DNA of 64,000 bases from the NCBI GenBank assembly GCA_046344715.1, contig JBKDKX010000016.1, positions 84,095-148,094 of the forward strand. Reading direction: 5' to 3'. The position numbers were made by a program, and so were the translations under genes. The stretch is from CAZAQK01 sp046344715 (lineage in GTDB: Bacteria; Pseudomonadota; Alphaproteobacteria; Rickettsiales; SXRF01). Shown one piece after another: positions 23,601-31,281 of this stretch. Each line of letters starts with the position of its first letter. Positions within the stretch are counted from its first letter, which is position 1. The notes beneath the pieces were generated by a model. The model ran no database searches. It was not told where the DNA came from and saw only the letters and a list, made by a program, of their open reading frames with translations.

Positions 23601-26131
23601 ACGTATCAAGTGATGCGACTGACCGCTTTATGTTTTTTACCGGTACGGGTAATACGGTGGTGAATGGTGTTGTTGCTAACGGTGGAGGTTCAGCAAGTAG
23701 TGGCATTGGCTTGGTAAGTTCCGGCTCCCTGACCCTGAATGGAAATAATACCTATGGTGGCAATTTCTATCACGATGGTGGCACACTCATATTAGGCCAT
23801 GACAACGCGCTGGGTACGGCCAATTTCCTGGCCTATGGCGGTACTATTCAGGGTACGGGTGGTACGCGCACCATAGCCAATAACATATCTTACTGGGATG
23901 ATACAACGTTTGCCGGTAGCGTAGCACTGGTATTCAACGGTGATTTTTATAATACAAACAACCTGAGTGTTACGAATAACAACACAGCTACCACGACATT
24001 CTCCAATATCGATCTTGCATATGACGCCACTAACTTTACGCTGACCTTCGGTGGTACGGGTAACACGGTAGTAGGCGGTGTAATTAGCAATGGTGGTGGT
24101 GGTTCAACAACCAGTGCCATAACCAAAACTGGTTCTGGTACATTAACACTAGATGGTAACAACACTTATGGCGGCACCACAACACTGACCGCAGGTACGA
24201 TTGAAGTAGGTCATAATAATGCACTGGGTACGGGCACGCTTTCGCTGAACGGAGGCACGTTACGTGGTGACGGTACGGCACGCACATTGGCGAATAATAT
24301 TACATTAGATGAAAACAGCACCATCGCTGGCAGTTCTGCGCTCCAATTTGACGGTACGTTTGGGAATTTATCCGCTGATAGAACCATTACGGTTAACAAC
24401 AGTGCCACCACAACATTTGATGATATTAATATATCCAGCAGCGCAACTAATCGCACACTTACAATCGCTGGTACGGGTAACACCGTAATAAGCGGCGTGA
24501 TCGCTAACGGCAGTACATCAACAGCCAGCGGCATTACAAAATCTGGTGCGGGTATCCTGACGCTTTCCGGCAATAATACCTATGCGGGCGATACAAACAT
24601 CAACGGCGGCACGCTGCGTCTTGGTGCAGCAAACCGTCTGGCCAACACTACCGATGTGGTAATTGGTGCATCTGGTACGTTTGATTTGAATGGTTATAGC
24701 GAAACCGTGGCGAGCATCACCAACGGTGGCGCAATCACCATGGGTACAGGCAACACACTCACCACCACCGGCGCACAGACGCACACTGGCAGCATCAGCG
24801 GCACGGATATCTCCATCATTGCCAATACCGGCAACCTGACTTTTGATACGGTTTCTACTAATACACTCTTTGCACAGGCTGTTGCCGGTGACATTATCCT
24901 GAATGACCAGATAACGGCTGCTGCCAATGCTGGCACATCCATCACGCTGGTGGCTGACGACCAGTTTATCAATAACCATGGCGCAACGGCTCTGCAAACT
25001 GCAGGCACAGCACGTTGGTTAGTATATTCTGATGATTCTGCGAACAATACGCGCGGCAGCCTGACAGGTTTCAACCGTTATGGCTGTACTTACAATGCTG
25101 GTTCACCGGATTGTGCGGTGGGTACGTCTACGCCTGCCACGGGCAATGGGTTTTATTTCAACTTCGCACCAACCTTGACTATTTCAGGACTCAGCGCAGC
25201 CAACAAAGTATATGATGGTAATACGACTGCCACCATCACCGGCACGGCAACACTCAATGGCATAATTAATAGTGATACGGTAACGCTGGATGCCAGCGGA
25301 GCCACTGCAACGTTTGATAACCGCAACGTAGGCAACGGAAAAACCGTGACATTCTCTGGTTATGGTTTTGCAACTAATCTGGGTTATTTGCTGACACAGC
25401 CTTCAACCGTGGTGGCAAATATCATGGCCAAGGCGCTGACCATCGCTGGACTTGCTGCCGCTAACAAAGTGTATGATGGCACAACGGCGGCGGCACTTTC
25501 CGGCACGGGATCGCTCGTTGGCGTCGTCGGTGGTGATACGGTAGGTTTCACTATGGGTACGGCAACCTTTGATACGCCAAATGTCGGCACTAACAAAACA
25601 GTTACCGGTTCTGGTTTTGGCCTGAGTGGTGCGGATTTAGGCAATTACTTGCTGACTCAGCCAAGCTGGTTTGCAGATATTACTTCTGGATCAGTGGTTG
25701 CAAATTCTAACCAGAACACTATCAATGCCATTGTATCACAGCTTGGATTACTCATTGAAATTGCCAGCGCAGTAACTAGTGTAAGTAGTACGGCTAACAT
25801 CTTTGAGTATGCGCCAGGCATTCCAGAGCCTTCACGTATGGATATTTCTGCTGTGGAAGAGGCACCGCAGCAAAAAACATCACAAGATAAGCCAGTGGCA
25901 GCCAAAAAGAAGGATGAAGCATGGATTGAAATCAATGCCTTGATCGATTTTGGTGGTTTGTTGAAAGGTGCTGCCACAGAAATGCAGGCAGCCCCGCCTT
26001 CCGATGAGGCTGTTGCACCAACAAAACCTGCTGTAAAACATTCCGATGAACGCAATCAATGCGGCGGACTAATGGGCAGCGCCGTCTGCGCCTCTAAAAT
26101 TTTCTCAACCATCGGTGTGCCGAATATTTAA
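20690..26131 (+). CDS. Very large two-partner-secretion adhesin with MBG/YDG domains
   Basis: The 1813-residue protein has a long N-terminal signal region (to about residue 36), then a haemagglutinin-type TPS domain (about 37-290) with landmarks such as QRALINWTGFDIGG, SASQINGSLSSNGQVWIVNQNGVMFG and GGLLATTANIS. A Thr/Asn/Gly-rich beta-helix follows, containing six units with GSGTLTLDGNNTYGGTTTL-like cores at about 138-residue spacing. Two MBG/YDG-like domains (about 1490-1665) show ANKVYDGNTTATI and ANKVYDGTTAAALSG. The C-terminal tail is Lys/Pro-rich, with no beta-barrel, so export would need a TpsB transporter, which is not in the window. The start is a TTG with AAGG upstream. A surface-exposed adhesin is likely; the ligand is unknown. 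Confidence 0.88.
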   Translation: MKLYATTQKQCLNLARRLIAWLVCCALVVQPTLVYALPTGGTVVGGDASIVAGDSSLTVNQTTQRALINWTGFDIGGAESVQFNQPGASSITLNRVNSASASQINGSLSSNGQVWIVNQNGVMFGQGAQVNVGGLLATTANISDSNFMNGNYVFDVAGNHAASIVNDGSITVADAGFAALVAPVVRNNGVIQAKLGTVNLSSGDTFAVDLYGDGLINLEASAALQQQLISNSGLIEANGGSVFLTAAAAGDMVDSLINMDGIIRANSIGEKNGSIVLYAEGSNAVAGNVAADKGQKQGISTVLVSGTIEAKGNAAGEHGGNVDVLGDHVGLMSGASLDASGMNGGGKIRIGGDYFGGGDTPTALKTLVQRNTTIKANAIESGDGGRITLWSDDTTWFGGAIEAKGGAFSGNGGFVEVSGKEYLTFRGTVDTRAENGATGLLLLDPADIVIADGTADSAADGSNTFSGDPSGTVGTILSGDTGPATIYESELEGIAASTNISLASTNSITINNLTDNNLNLAQTGGNSVTFTTGAGGFNMNSGDAITTAGGAINIVTTGGTSTIGSLAAGGGLITLNMGGTITVSGVISGTGTGLTKTGSGTLALNNANTYDGTTTLTAGTIAVGNNSALGTGTLSLNGGTLQGDGTARTLANNITLSANSTIGGSSALQFDGTFGNLSGNRTLTVSNSANTTFDDINISSSATDRELFIDGAGNMIVNGVIANGGGSSGSVLTHLGSGMLALNGANTFGRYSQFNNGITQIGNDSALGSGSVWLAGGTWRGDGTTRTISNNLSLFDSITIAGSSDLVFNGNLNSGDLSITNNNSGLTTFANINLSDGATDRTLTITGTGNTVISGVIANGSTSTASGITKAGSGTLTLDGSNTYGGITTLTAGTIEVGHNNALGTGALSLNGGTLRGDGTARTLTNNVTLAADSTIGGSSALQFDGTLGNITGTRYLDVSNSATTTFGNINVSSDATDRFMFFTGTGNTVVNGVVANGGGSASSGIGLVSSGSLTLNGNNTYGGNFYHDGGTLILGHDNALGTANFLAYGGTIQGTGGTRTIANNISYWDDTTFAGSVALVFNGDFYNTNNLSVTNNNTATTTFSNIDLAYDATNFTLTFGGTGNTVVGGVISNGGGGSTTSAITKTGSGTLTLDGNNTYGGTTTLTAGTIEVGHNNALGTGTLSLNGGTLRGDGTARTLANNITLDENSTIAGSSALQFDGTFGNLSADRTITVNNSATTTFDDINISSSATNRTLTIAGTGNTVISGVIANGSTSTASGITKSGAGILTLSGNNTYAGDTNINGGTLRLGAANRLANTTDVVIGASGTFDLNGYSETVASITNGGAITMGTGNTLTTTGAQTHTGSISGTDISIIANTGNLTFDTVSTNTLFAQAVAGDIILNDQITAAANAGTSITLVADDQFINNHGATALQTAGTARWLVYSDDSANNTRGSLTGFNRYGCTYNAGSPDCAVGTSTPATGNGFYFNFAPTLTISGLSAANKVYDGNTTATITGTATLNGIINSDTVTLDASGATATFDNRNVGNGKTVTFSGYGFATNLGYLLTQPSTVVANIMAKALTIAGLAAANKVYDGTTAAALSGTGSLVGVVGGDTVGFTMGTATFDTPNVGTNKTVTGSGFGLSGADLGNYLLTQPSWFADITSGSVVANSNQNTINAIVSQLGLLIEIASAVTSVSSTANIFEYAPGIPEPSRMDISAVEEAPQQKTSQDKPVAAKKKDEAWIEINALIDFGGLLKGAATEMQAAPPSDEAVAPTKPAVKHSDERNQCGGLMGSAVCASKIFSTIGVPNI
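22481..24960 (+). repeat. Six tandem units of about 414 bp in the adhesin gene
   Basis: The codons for the GSGTL-like core begin at 22481, 22895, 23303, 23723, 24131 and 24545, giving spacings of 408-420 bases. Units 1, 3 and 5 resemble each other closely (NNALGTG, LSLNGGTLxGDGTARTL), while units 2 and 4 form a second type. The array thus looks like a duplicated double unit of about 822-828 bases. Confidence 0.75.
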
Positions 26132-26166
26132 GTTCAGCATACAGTGGTTATATTTTACATAAAAAA

Positions 26167-26397
26167 TTAAAATAGCGAATCCGAGGTTTCACGCAAATCT
26201 GCGATATCCAGTGTGGTAAACTGATTATCGAGTAAATTTCTATACAGCTTATCAAGCCTGACAGGCGTGTCTATAACCCTGCCTTCCATACCAGGAATTT
26301 TAATGGCTATAAAAATTGCCCGCCAATCCTGATTATAGTTAGTGGTGGTGTAGTCTTTAGAAAAACTGTAATTGTGAAGGCCAACCTCATTTGGTTT
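26167..26397 (-). pseudogene. Out-of-frame 3' extension of the membrane protein gene
   Basis: An open stretch of 76 codons with no start codon follows the membrane protein gene in another frame. Its translation looks like genuine protein (NYNQDWRAIFIAIKIPG, RLDKLYRNLLDNQF). It begins in a run of five A (26395-26399 on the minus strand); removing one A would join it to the upstream frame as a 625-residue product. It is either a mutation or a sequencing error. Confidence 0.5.
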
Positions 26398-28051
26398 TTA
26401 GAATGTATTTTGTTGTTTTACGTTTGCGGAGACGTTCTTCATACGCTTTGCGCTTGGTTGCTGCGCTATGAAGTATAGCGGAAGCATCCGCCAGTAAGTA
26501 GTCATATGCATTTGTTTGGAAACCAAATATTGCTTTTATGCGCCTGAAGCTCCATATATCTCCCGCTGTCACTTCACGTAATAGGCGATAATACTCAGCC
26601 AGTTCGGGGTTCATATGCCTGGTATCTCCGGTAGCGCGTGCTTTGACGTATCCAGCAGGGACTTCACGCCGGTAGTGTCCCGCGCGCCAGTATTTTTCTG
26701 ATTTTATGATAGGCAAGCGTGCAAGGAAAGGGTCGGCCAGTGCAAACGTGTCAATGATAATCCTTTGTCTCCTAGAATAAAAGCCATACATGCCAATATT
26801 GCGCTGTACAATAACACCACGCTTCTTTTTATGTTTCTCTACCTTGTCTATCCATGTGTGAACTGGAGTGGTTGTAAAGTTTGGAAGAAAATGATGCTGC
26901 ACTGTGGTTTCATGTTTGTAATAATCACGCTCTCTGAATACCACGTTTCGATAGTCAGTAATGTCTGAATTTCTATAAGGTACGATGTTTGAAAGGAATA
27001 CTGTCTGGACAAAGGTTATACTGAGCAGAGCAACCAGAAATATTGTATGACAATGTTTATCAAATTTAGCAAACAGATGAAATAGAACGATTATACAGAT
27101 CAATATGATATTCATCATGAAGCGGCCAGACATCATGTCTCCGCCTATCCATATTACATAAGCAATATGGATCACACATCCTGTTAACAACAAGGCTATA
27201 GCCGTTTCCTCAGCATTACGTATTATGCGCAGTCGCTTTTTATAAAAAAAATAAATTGATAAAGAAAATGCCAAGAGAATTATTAATGCTGCTGCCGTGT
27301 CATAATACAGGAAATTTTCCATATACCTGATTCCCTGAGGCAATAAATCCTGAGGGGTAAGGCCGGTGTTCAGCTTGGCATATTTTGTATTAGGGAACAA
27401 AAACCCGTAATATATCAGGCTGAATACATACCACAAAATAACTGGAATTTGTGTGATGATAAGAAATAATAAACTTAACTGCTTTTTGTATGTAAAGACT
27501 AGCCACATTAAAACAGGAGCAATCACAAAAATATTATCAAGGCGCGTAAGAAGCAGTAGCCCTGCAATAACGCACAGAAGATAAATTTTCTTCTGATCAA
27601 TTTTAGAGAATAAAATATATAAAAATCCGCTGAGGAGTAGAAAATTAAGGCAATTTTCCATACCACTGATCATAAAATCACGTATTGTTACGCTGCATAT
27701 TAAGGGCAGCATAATTAGCAATAAAATGGATAATTTATCAGTGCTGAATCTCCATAATATAACCAAGCTAGCTGCAGAGCATATTGTACAGGCTATAAGA
27801 GCGGTTAGTACGGCATCTTTGGTAACCGCATAAATAGGCGTTAGCAGTATCATCCAAAGTGGATGGGTATAAACTTGGACTCTTTCATCAATATTCCATC
27901 GCAGACCGTATCCATTGATAAAATTATCAATAACCCTGAAGGTAATAAACGCATCTTCAGCCATCCAACCGTTTAGAAAGAAAAACGTTATCATAAGGAA
28001 TGATGCGATGAAGGCGTCGGTAGTGGAAATAGGTATGGTTTGTTTTGTCAT
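26387..28051 (-). CDS. Polytopic membrane protein, GT-C glycosyltransferase-like
   Basis: The 554-residue protein has about nine to eleven membrane helices across residues 10-345, with an acidic motif in the first loop (MAEDAFITFRVIDNFINGYG) typical of GT-C type transferases that use lipid-linked sugars (AftB/ArnT-like arrangement). A soluble C-terminal part (about 350-554) is rich in Arg and Tyr. The C-terminus appears truncated by a frameshift, see the following open stretch. The likely role is transfer of a sugar to an envelope polymer outside the membrane; the acceptor is unknown. It is monocistronic, convergent with the adhesin gene. Confidence 0.65.
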   Translation of the reverse strand: MTKQTIPISTTDAFIASFLMITFFFLNGWMAEDAFITFRVIDNFINGYGLRWNIDERVQVYTHPLWMILLTPIYAVTKDAVLTALIACTICSAASLVILWRFSTDKLSILLLIMLPLICSVTIRDFMISGMENCLNFLLLSGFLYILFSKIDQKKIYLLCVIAGLLLLTRLDNIFVIAPVLMWLVFTYKKQLSLLFLIITQIPVILWYVFSLIYYGFLFPNTKYAKLNTGLTPQDLLPQGIRYMENFLYYDTAAALIILLAFSLSIYFFYKKRLRIIRNAEETAIALLLTGCVIHIAYVIWIGGDMMSGRFMMNIILICIIVLFHLFAKFDKHCHTIFLVALLSITFVQTVFLSNIVPYRNSDITDYRNVVFRERDYYKHETTVQHHFLPNFTTTPVHTWIDKVEKHKKKRGVIVQRNIGMYGFYSRRQRIIIDTFALADPFLARLPIIKSEKYWRAGHYRREVPAGYVKARATGDTRHMNPELAEYYRLLREVTAGDIWSFRRIKAIFGFQTNAYDYLLADASAILHSAATKRKAYEERLRKRKTTKYILKTK

Positions 28052-28105
28052 AGCCTAATATTATTTGCTCATCACTACCATTAACATATACAGAGAGTCA
28101 TAATC

Positions 28106-28822
28106 TCAGCGGAAGAAGCTGTTTAGGCCCTTTGCCGCATCATCCAATACACCTTTAGCATCACCAAGTCCTGGCACACCGTTGAACAGCCCATTCTGCC
28201 GCGCGGCGCTTTCCACTGAGCCAAGATATTTCGTTACCACCTGCTCAATAGCCTTGCCCGCATCCACACCTTTGTCACCCCCGATGTTGGAAAACTTCAG
28301 GGCAGGGAGCTGGATAGATTGAATATCCTTATCCAGCATGGCGATACTGGTGTTGATGGTGGAGGCATCAATCACCAGATGTTTGATGATGACGCGTATC
28401 TGCTCGCTGCCGACGCTTTCTTTTTGCTCTTTTTTATTGGCGAGCGCTTTGAGGTCAGTGAGATTCATGCCTTTTTCGTTTATTTCCACATTCACCACCG
28501 AGCCTTTCACCTGAATATCATTGAAATCGATGATTTCTTTGCTGGCGGTATTGAGGCCGATATGGATGCTCTCGGCAGTGAGCGCATGTGGCTTGCGATA
28601 CCCCGAAGGGTTGCCAACCTTTATGGAATGAACAGTAACTTTCTTATCATACAGCGACACATCAATGCTGCCGATGGCAACCTTCACGCCCAGCGCATCG
28701 CTGGCGATTTTCTCGGTGGTGCGGGTGATAAAGCTGCCGAGGTTCATATATACATATGCACCGGCAGCAACCAATACAGCGAGGATGATAAGTTTTTTTG
28801 AGGGGTTCTTTTTGGCGGGCAT
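28106..28822 (-). CDS. AsmA/DUF748-like protein
   Basis: A 238-residue protein with one N-terminal membrane helix (about 10-27) followed by an AsmA-like strand pattern: LGVKVAIGSIDVSLYDKKVTVHSIKVGNPSGY, then repeated amphipathic strands (IHIGLNTASKEIIDFNDIQVKG, VVNVEINEKGMNLTDL). AsmA-related proteins sit at the inner membrane and are thought to help envelope lipid traffic. This one is short compared with full AsmA. AAGGA stands just before the ATG. It appears monocistronic. Confidence 0.75.
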   Translation of the reverse strand: MPAKKNPSKKLIILAVLVAAGAYVYMNLGSFITRTTEKIASDALGVKVAIGSIDVSLYDKKVTVHSIKVGNPSGYRKPHALTAESIHIGLNTASKEIIDFNDIQVKGSVVNVEINEKGMNLTDLKALANKKEQKESVGSEQIRVIIKHLVIDASTINTSIAMLDKDIQSIQLPALKFSNIGGDKGVDAGKAIEQVVTKYLGSVESAARQNGLFNGVPGLGDAKGVLDDAAKGLNSFFR

Positions 28823-28918
28823 GGAGGAGTCCTTAGGGTTTATATGTAGACAATCACCCTTGTAGCACTACTGGAAATAGATGGAATAGATTTTGAGAAT
28901 GGTCAGAGTGTAAAATAA

Positions 28919-28944
28919 AGAAGCCCTCAATCAAGAGGGCTTCT
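28919..28944 (-). terminator. Rho-independent terminator of the lipoprotein gene
   Basis: A ten-base stem (AGAAGCCCTC with GAGGGCTTCT) with a six-base loop. On the minus strand it is followed by TTTATTTTA, so it ends the transcript of the gene at 28973-29662. Confidence 0.85.
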
Positions 28945-28972
28945 GTTCTTAGTCTCTGATTATTCTAAATTA

Positions 28973-29662
28973 TCACATTAGCAAATCCTTGAGTGCGATT
29001 CTAATACCGCTTGCGATTTTCTTTTTAATCGCACCTTCAATGATTTTTATATCTTGAGCGGTATAATTATTGGGGTTTTCCTGCCAGCGAACTTTCTCAG
29101 AAGCGCAAGGACCTTGTAGTAGATCAAACCCCCACTGCCAGCCAAGTGACTTGGCTGTTTTTGTATCAACTGCTCTAACTATAAAACTTGCATAAGGGCA
29201 ATTATACACTTCCATCAGATACTGCGTACGGTTAAATATACCATATCCCTCCTCCATAAGGTGCATATTTCCGTATCTGGAAGGTTCTAGTACCACCAGC
29301 GTATCATATCCACTCGCATGTGCAATTTTTGCTGCATCAATCGGGTTAAATGAATGTAATTTTTTATTAAAAACGCTGGCAGATTGCCCAATGCCCATTT
29401 CTTTGAGGGCATTGATGGTCTCTTGTTCCGAAAATCCTTTAATATCCCATTGCGCTACAGGCACCTTGTTATACTCATTAAAGAACACAGTAGTGGCAAT
29501 CAGAGTATGATTCATCTCTGTTCCGAAACCTGAATATACAGCAACATTTCGTATATTTTTACGAGCATCACTCGAAACAGAGCCACGAATGCCTAGTTCT
29601 GCACAGCCTGTAGTAAGCATAGCTACTGTGATGATAATAATTGAATGCAAAATTTTTTTCAT
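28973..29662 (-). CDS. Lipoprotein of unknown function
   Basis: Starting at the ATG at 29662 the protein has 229 residues, with a lipoprotein signal MKKILHSIIIITVAMLTTGC. The mature part contains alternating strands and helices (NVAVYSGFGTEMNHTLIATTVFFNEY, YDTLVVLEPSRYGNMHL) and two Cys in the mature part (YNCPYASF and GPCASEKV) that could form a disulfide. No family is recognised. A longer form with eight more residues is possible but would weaken the signal peptide. Confidence 0.72.
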   Translation of the reverse strand: MKKILHSIIIITVAMLTTGCAELGIRGSVSSDARKNIRNVAVYSGFGTEMNHTLIATTVFFNEYNKVPVAQWDIKGFSEQETINALKEMGIGQSASVFNKKLHSFNPIDAAKIAHASGYDTLVVLEPSRYGNMHLMEEGYGIFNRTQYLMEVYNCPYASFIVRAVDTKTAKSLGWQWGFDLLQGPCASEKVRWQENPNNYTAQDIKIIEGAIKKKIASGIRIALKDLLM

Positions 29663-29692
29663 GACGATTTGCTCTAAAACTAACATTTGTAA

Positions 29693-29769
<77 letters not shown>

Positions 29770-29789
29770 ACACTGGGATTATAGTTGGC

Positions 29790-29859
29790 TGTTGCCAGTT
29801 TATGGTTGCCGTACTATAGAGGAAAGCTTTATTATACTGGCAACACGCAACTGGCAACT
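29790..29859. repeat. Inverted repeat upstream of dapA
   Basis: The left arm (29790-29818, GTTGCCAGTT, seven bases, GTTGCC, then TACTATA) is nearly complementary to the right arm (29832-29859, TTATACTGG, nine bases, ACTGGCAACT). The right arm matches a stretch inside tkt. The element fills the space between tRNA-Pro and dapA. Confidence 0.65.
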
Positions 29860-29872
29860 AGAAACTAAAAAT

Positions 29873-30745
29873 ATGTTCAAAGGCATCTATACCGCGCTTA
29901 TAACCCCGTTTTCTAACGGAAAAATTGATGAAAAAGCCTTCCAGTCCTTCGTGGAGTGGCAGATTGCCGAGGGCGTGCATGGGCTTGTGCCCTGTGGCAC
30001 CACTGGCGAATCGCCTACCTTGTCGCATGATGAGCATAACCGTGTGGTGGCCATGTGTATCGAAGTGGCAAAGGGCAGGGTACCGGTAATGGCCGGAACT
30101 GGCTCTAACTCTACCGAAGAAGCCATCATGATGACCCAGCACGCCAAAAAAGCGGGGGCGAATGGGGCTTTGGTGGTCGCGCCATATTATAACAAGCCGA
30201 CACAGGAAGGCATATACCAGCATTACAAGGCCATCCATGATGCTGTGGAGATTCCTATTGTTATTTACAATATTCCTGGCCGCAGCGTGATTAACATCAC
30301 CGATGACACGCTGGCGCGGCTTTCTGCCTTGCCAAATATCGTGGGCGTCAAGGATGCCACGGGCGATCTGGCGCGGCCATATACGCTGCGCGCACTCCAG
30401 AAGAAAAAACTGGCACTGCTTTCCGGCGAGGATATGACGGCGGTGGCCTTCAATGCCTCCGGCGGGCAGGGCTGTATTTCGGTGACCTCTAATATTATGC
30501 CCAAGCGCTGCGCTGAAGTGCAGGAAGCCTGCCTTGCGGGTGATTATACAAAAGCGCTTGCGCTGCATGACACGCTGGTTGCTCTGCATAACGTGATGTT
30601 TTGTGAGACCAGCCCAGCGCCGGTGAAGTTTGCGGCATCGCTTTTGGGCAAATGTAAACCCGACGTAAGATTGCCATTGGTGCAGGCGAGTGAAAGTGGT
30701 AAACAACAGATCACTCAAGTATTAAAAAATTTACACTTGCTCTAG
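29873..30745 (+). CDS. dapA: 4-hydroxy-tetrahydrodipicolinate synthase
   Basis: DapA condenses pyruvate with aspartate semialdehyde in lysine and peptidoglycan precursor synthesis. The 290-residue product has CGTTGESPTLSHDEH (near residue 42), the Tyr of APYYNKPTQEG (about 132), YNIPGRSVIN, and the Schiff-base Lys in GVKDATGDLAR (about 160), as well as LLSGEDMTAV. I start at the ATG at 29873 (MFKGIYTALITPF); an upstream extension would run into the palindrome. There is no good Shine-Dalgarno. smpB follows after 39 bases, a pairing common in proteobacteria. Confidence 0.96.
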   Translation: MFKGIYTALITPFSNGKIDEKAFQSFVEWQIAEGVHGLVPCGTTGESPTLSHDEHNRVVAMCIEVAKGRVPVMAGTGSNSTEEAIMMTQHAKKAGANGALVVAPYYNKPTQEGIYQHYKAIHDAVEIPIVIYNIPGRSVINITDDTLARLSALPNIVGVKDATGDLARPYTLRALQKKKLALLSGEDMTAVAFNASGGQGCISVTSNIMPKRCAEVQEACLAGDYTKALALHDTLVALHNVMFCETSPAPVKFAASLLGKCKPDVRLPLVQASESGKQQITQVLKNLHLL

Positions 30746-30784
30746 TAACTTTTTTCATCTTTATTAGCAACTCATGAAGATTTT

Positions 30785-31261
30785 ATGACCGGAAAAAAAG
30801 AATCAACCGGAAGTAATGTGGCGTTTAACCGCAAGGCGCGCCATGAATACGCTATTGAAGAGGAGTTTGAAGCAGGCATAGTATTAACGGGGACAGAAGT
30901 TAAATCGTTGCGCGCAGGCAAGGTTAATATTAACGATGCTTACGCAGGAACAAAAGAAGATGCCATCTGGCTATTTAACGTTCACATCAGCGAATATGAA
31001 GGCGGTAATCGCTTTAACCACGAACCCAAGCGCCCAAGGAAATTATTACTGCACAAGAAGCAGATAAATAAAATCATTGGGCGGCTGAAGGTGAAGGGGG
31101 TGACTTTGGTTCCTCTGGCACTATATTTTAATAGTCGGGGTTTAGCCAAAATTAAACTGGGGCTGGGCACCGGCAAGAAATCGTATGAAAAACGGGAAAC
31201 GATCAAAAAACGCGACTGGCAGCGTGACAAATCCCGAATCATGCGCAGTAAGAACGGGTAA
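30785..31261 (+). CDS. smpB: SsrA-binding protein
   Basis: SmpB carries tmRNA to stalled ribosomes. The 158-residue product shows the characteristic NRKARHEYAIEEEFEAGIVL, GTEVKSLRAGKVNINDAYA and the basic C-terminal tail KKRDWQRDKSRIMRSKNG. The gene for tmRNA is not in the window. It lies between dapA and an unknown gene on the same strand, at short distances. Confidence 0.96.
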   Translation: MTGKKESTGSNVAFNRKARHEYAIEEEFEAGIVLTGTEVKSLRAGKVNINDAYAGTKEDAIWLFNVHISEYEGGNRFNHEPKRPRKLLLHKKQINKIIGRLKVKGVTLVPLALYFNSRGLAKIKLGLGTGKKSYEKRETIKKRDWQRDKSRIMRSKNG

Positions 31262-31281
31262 CGCAACGGAAGGATATAATT

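Noticed and set aside
22481..24960. Possible CRISPR array or minisatellite
   Set aside because: The repeats are about 414 bp, diverged, and in frame within the adhesin; there are no short identical repeats with unique spacers.
29858..30718. 286-codon antisense frame over dapA
   Set aside because: It has no family resemblance and is a by-product of dapA codon use.
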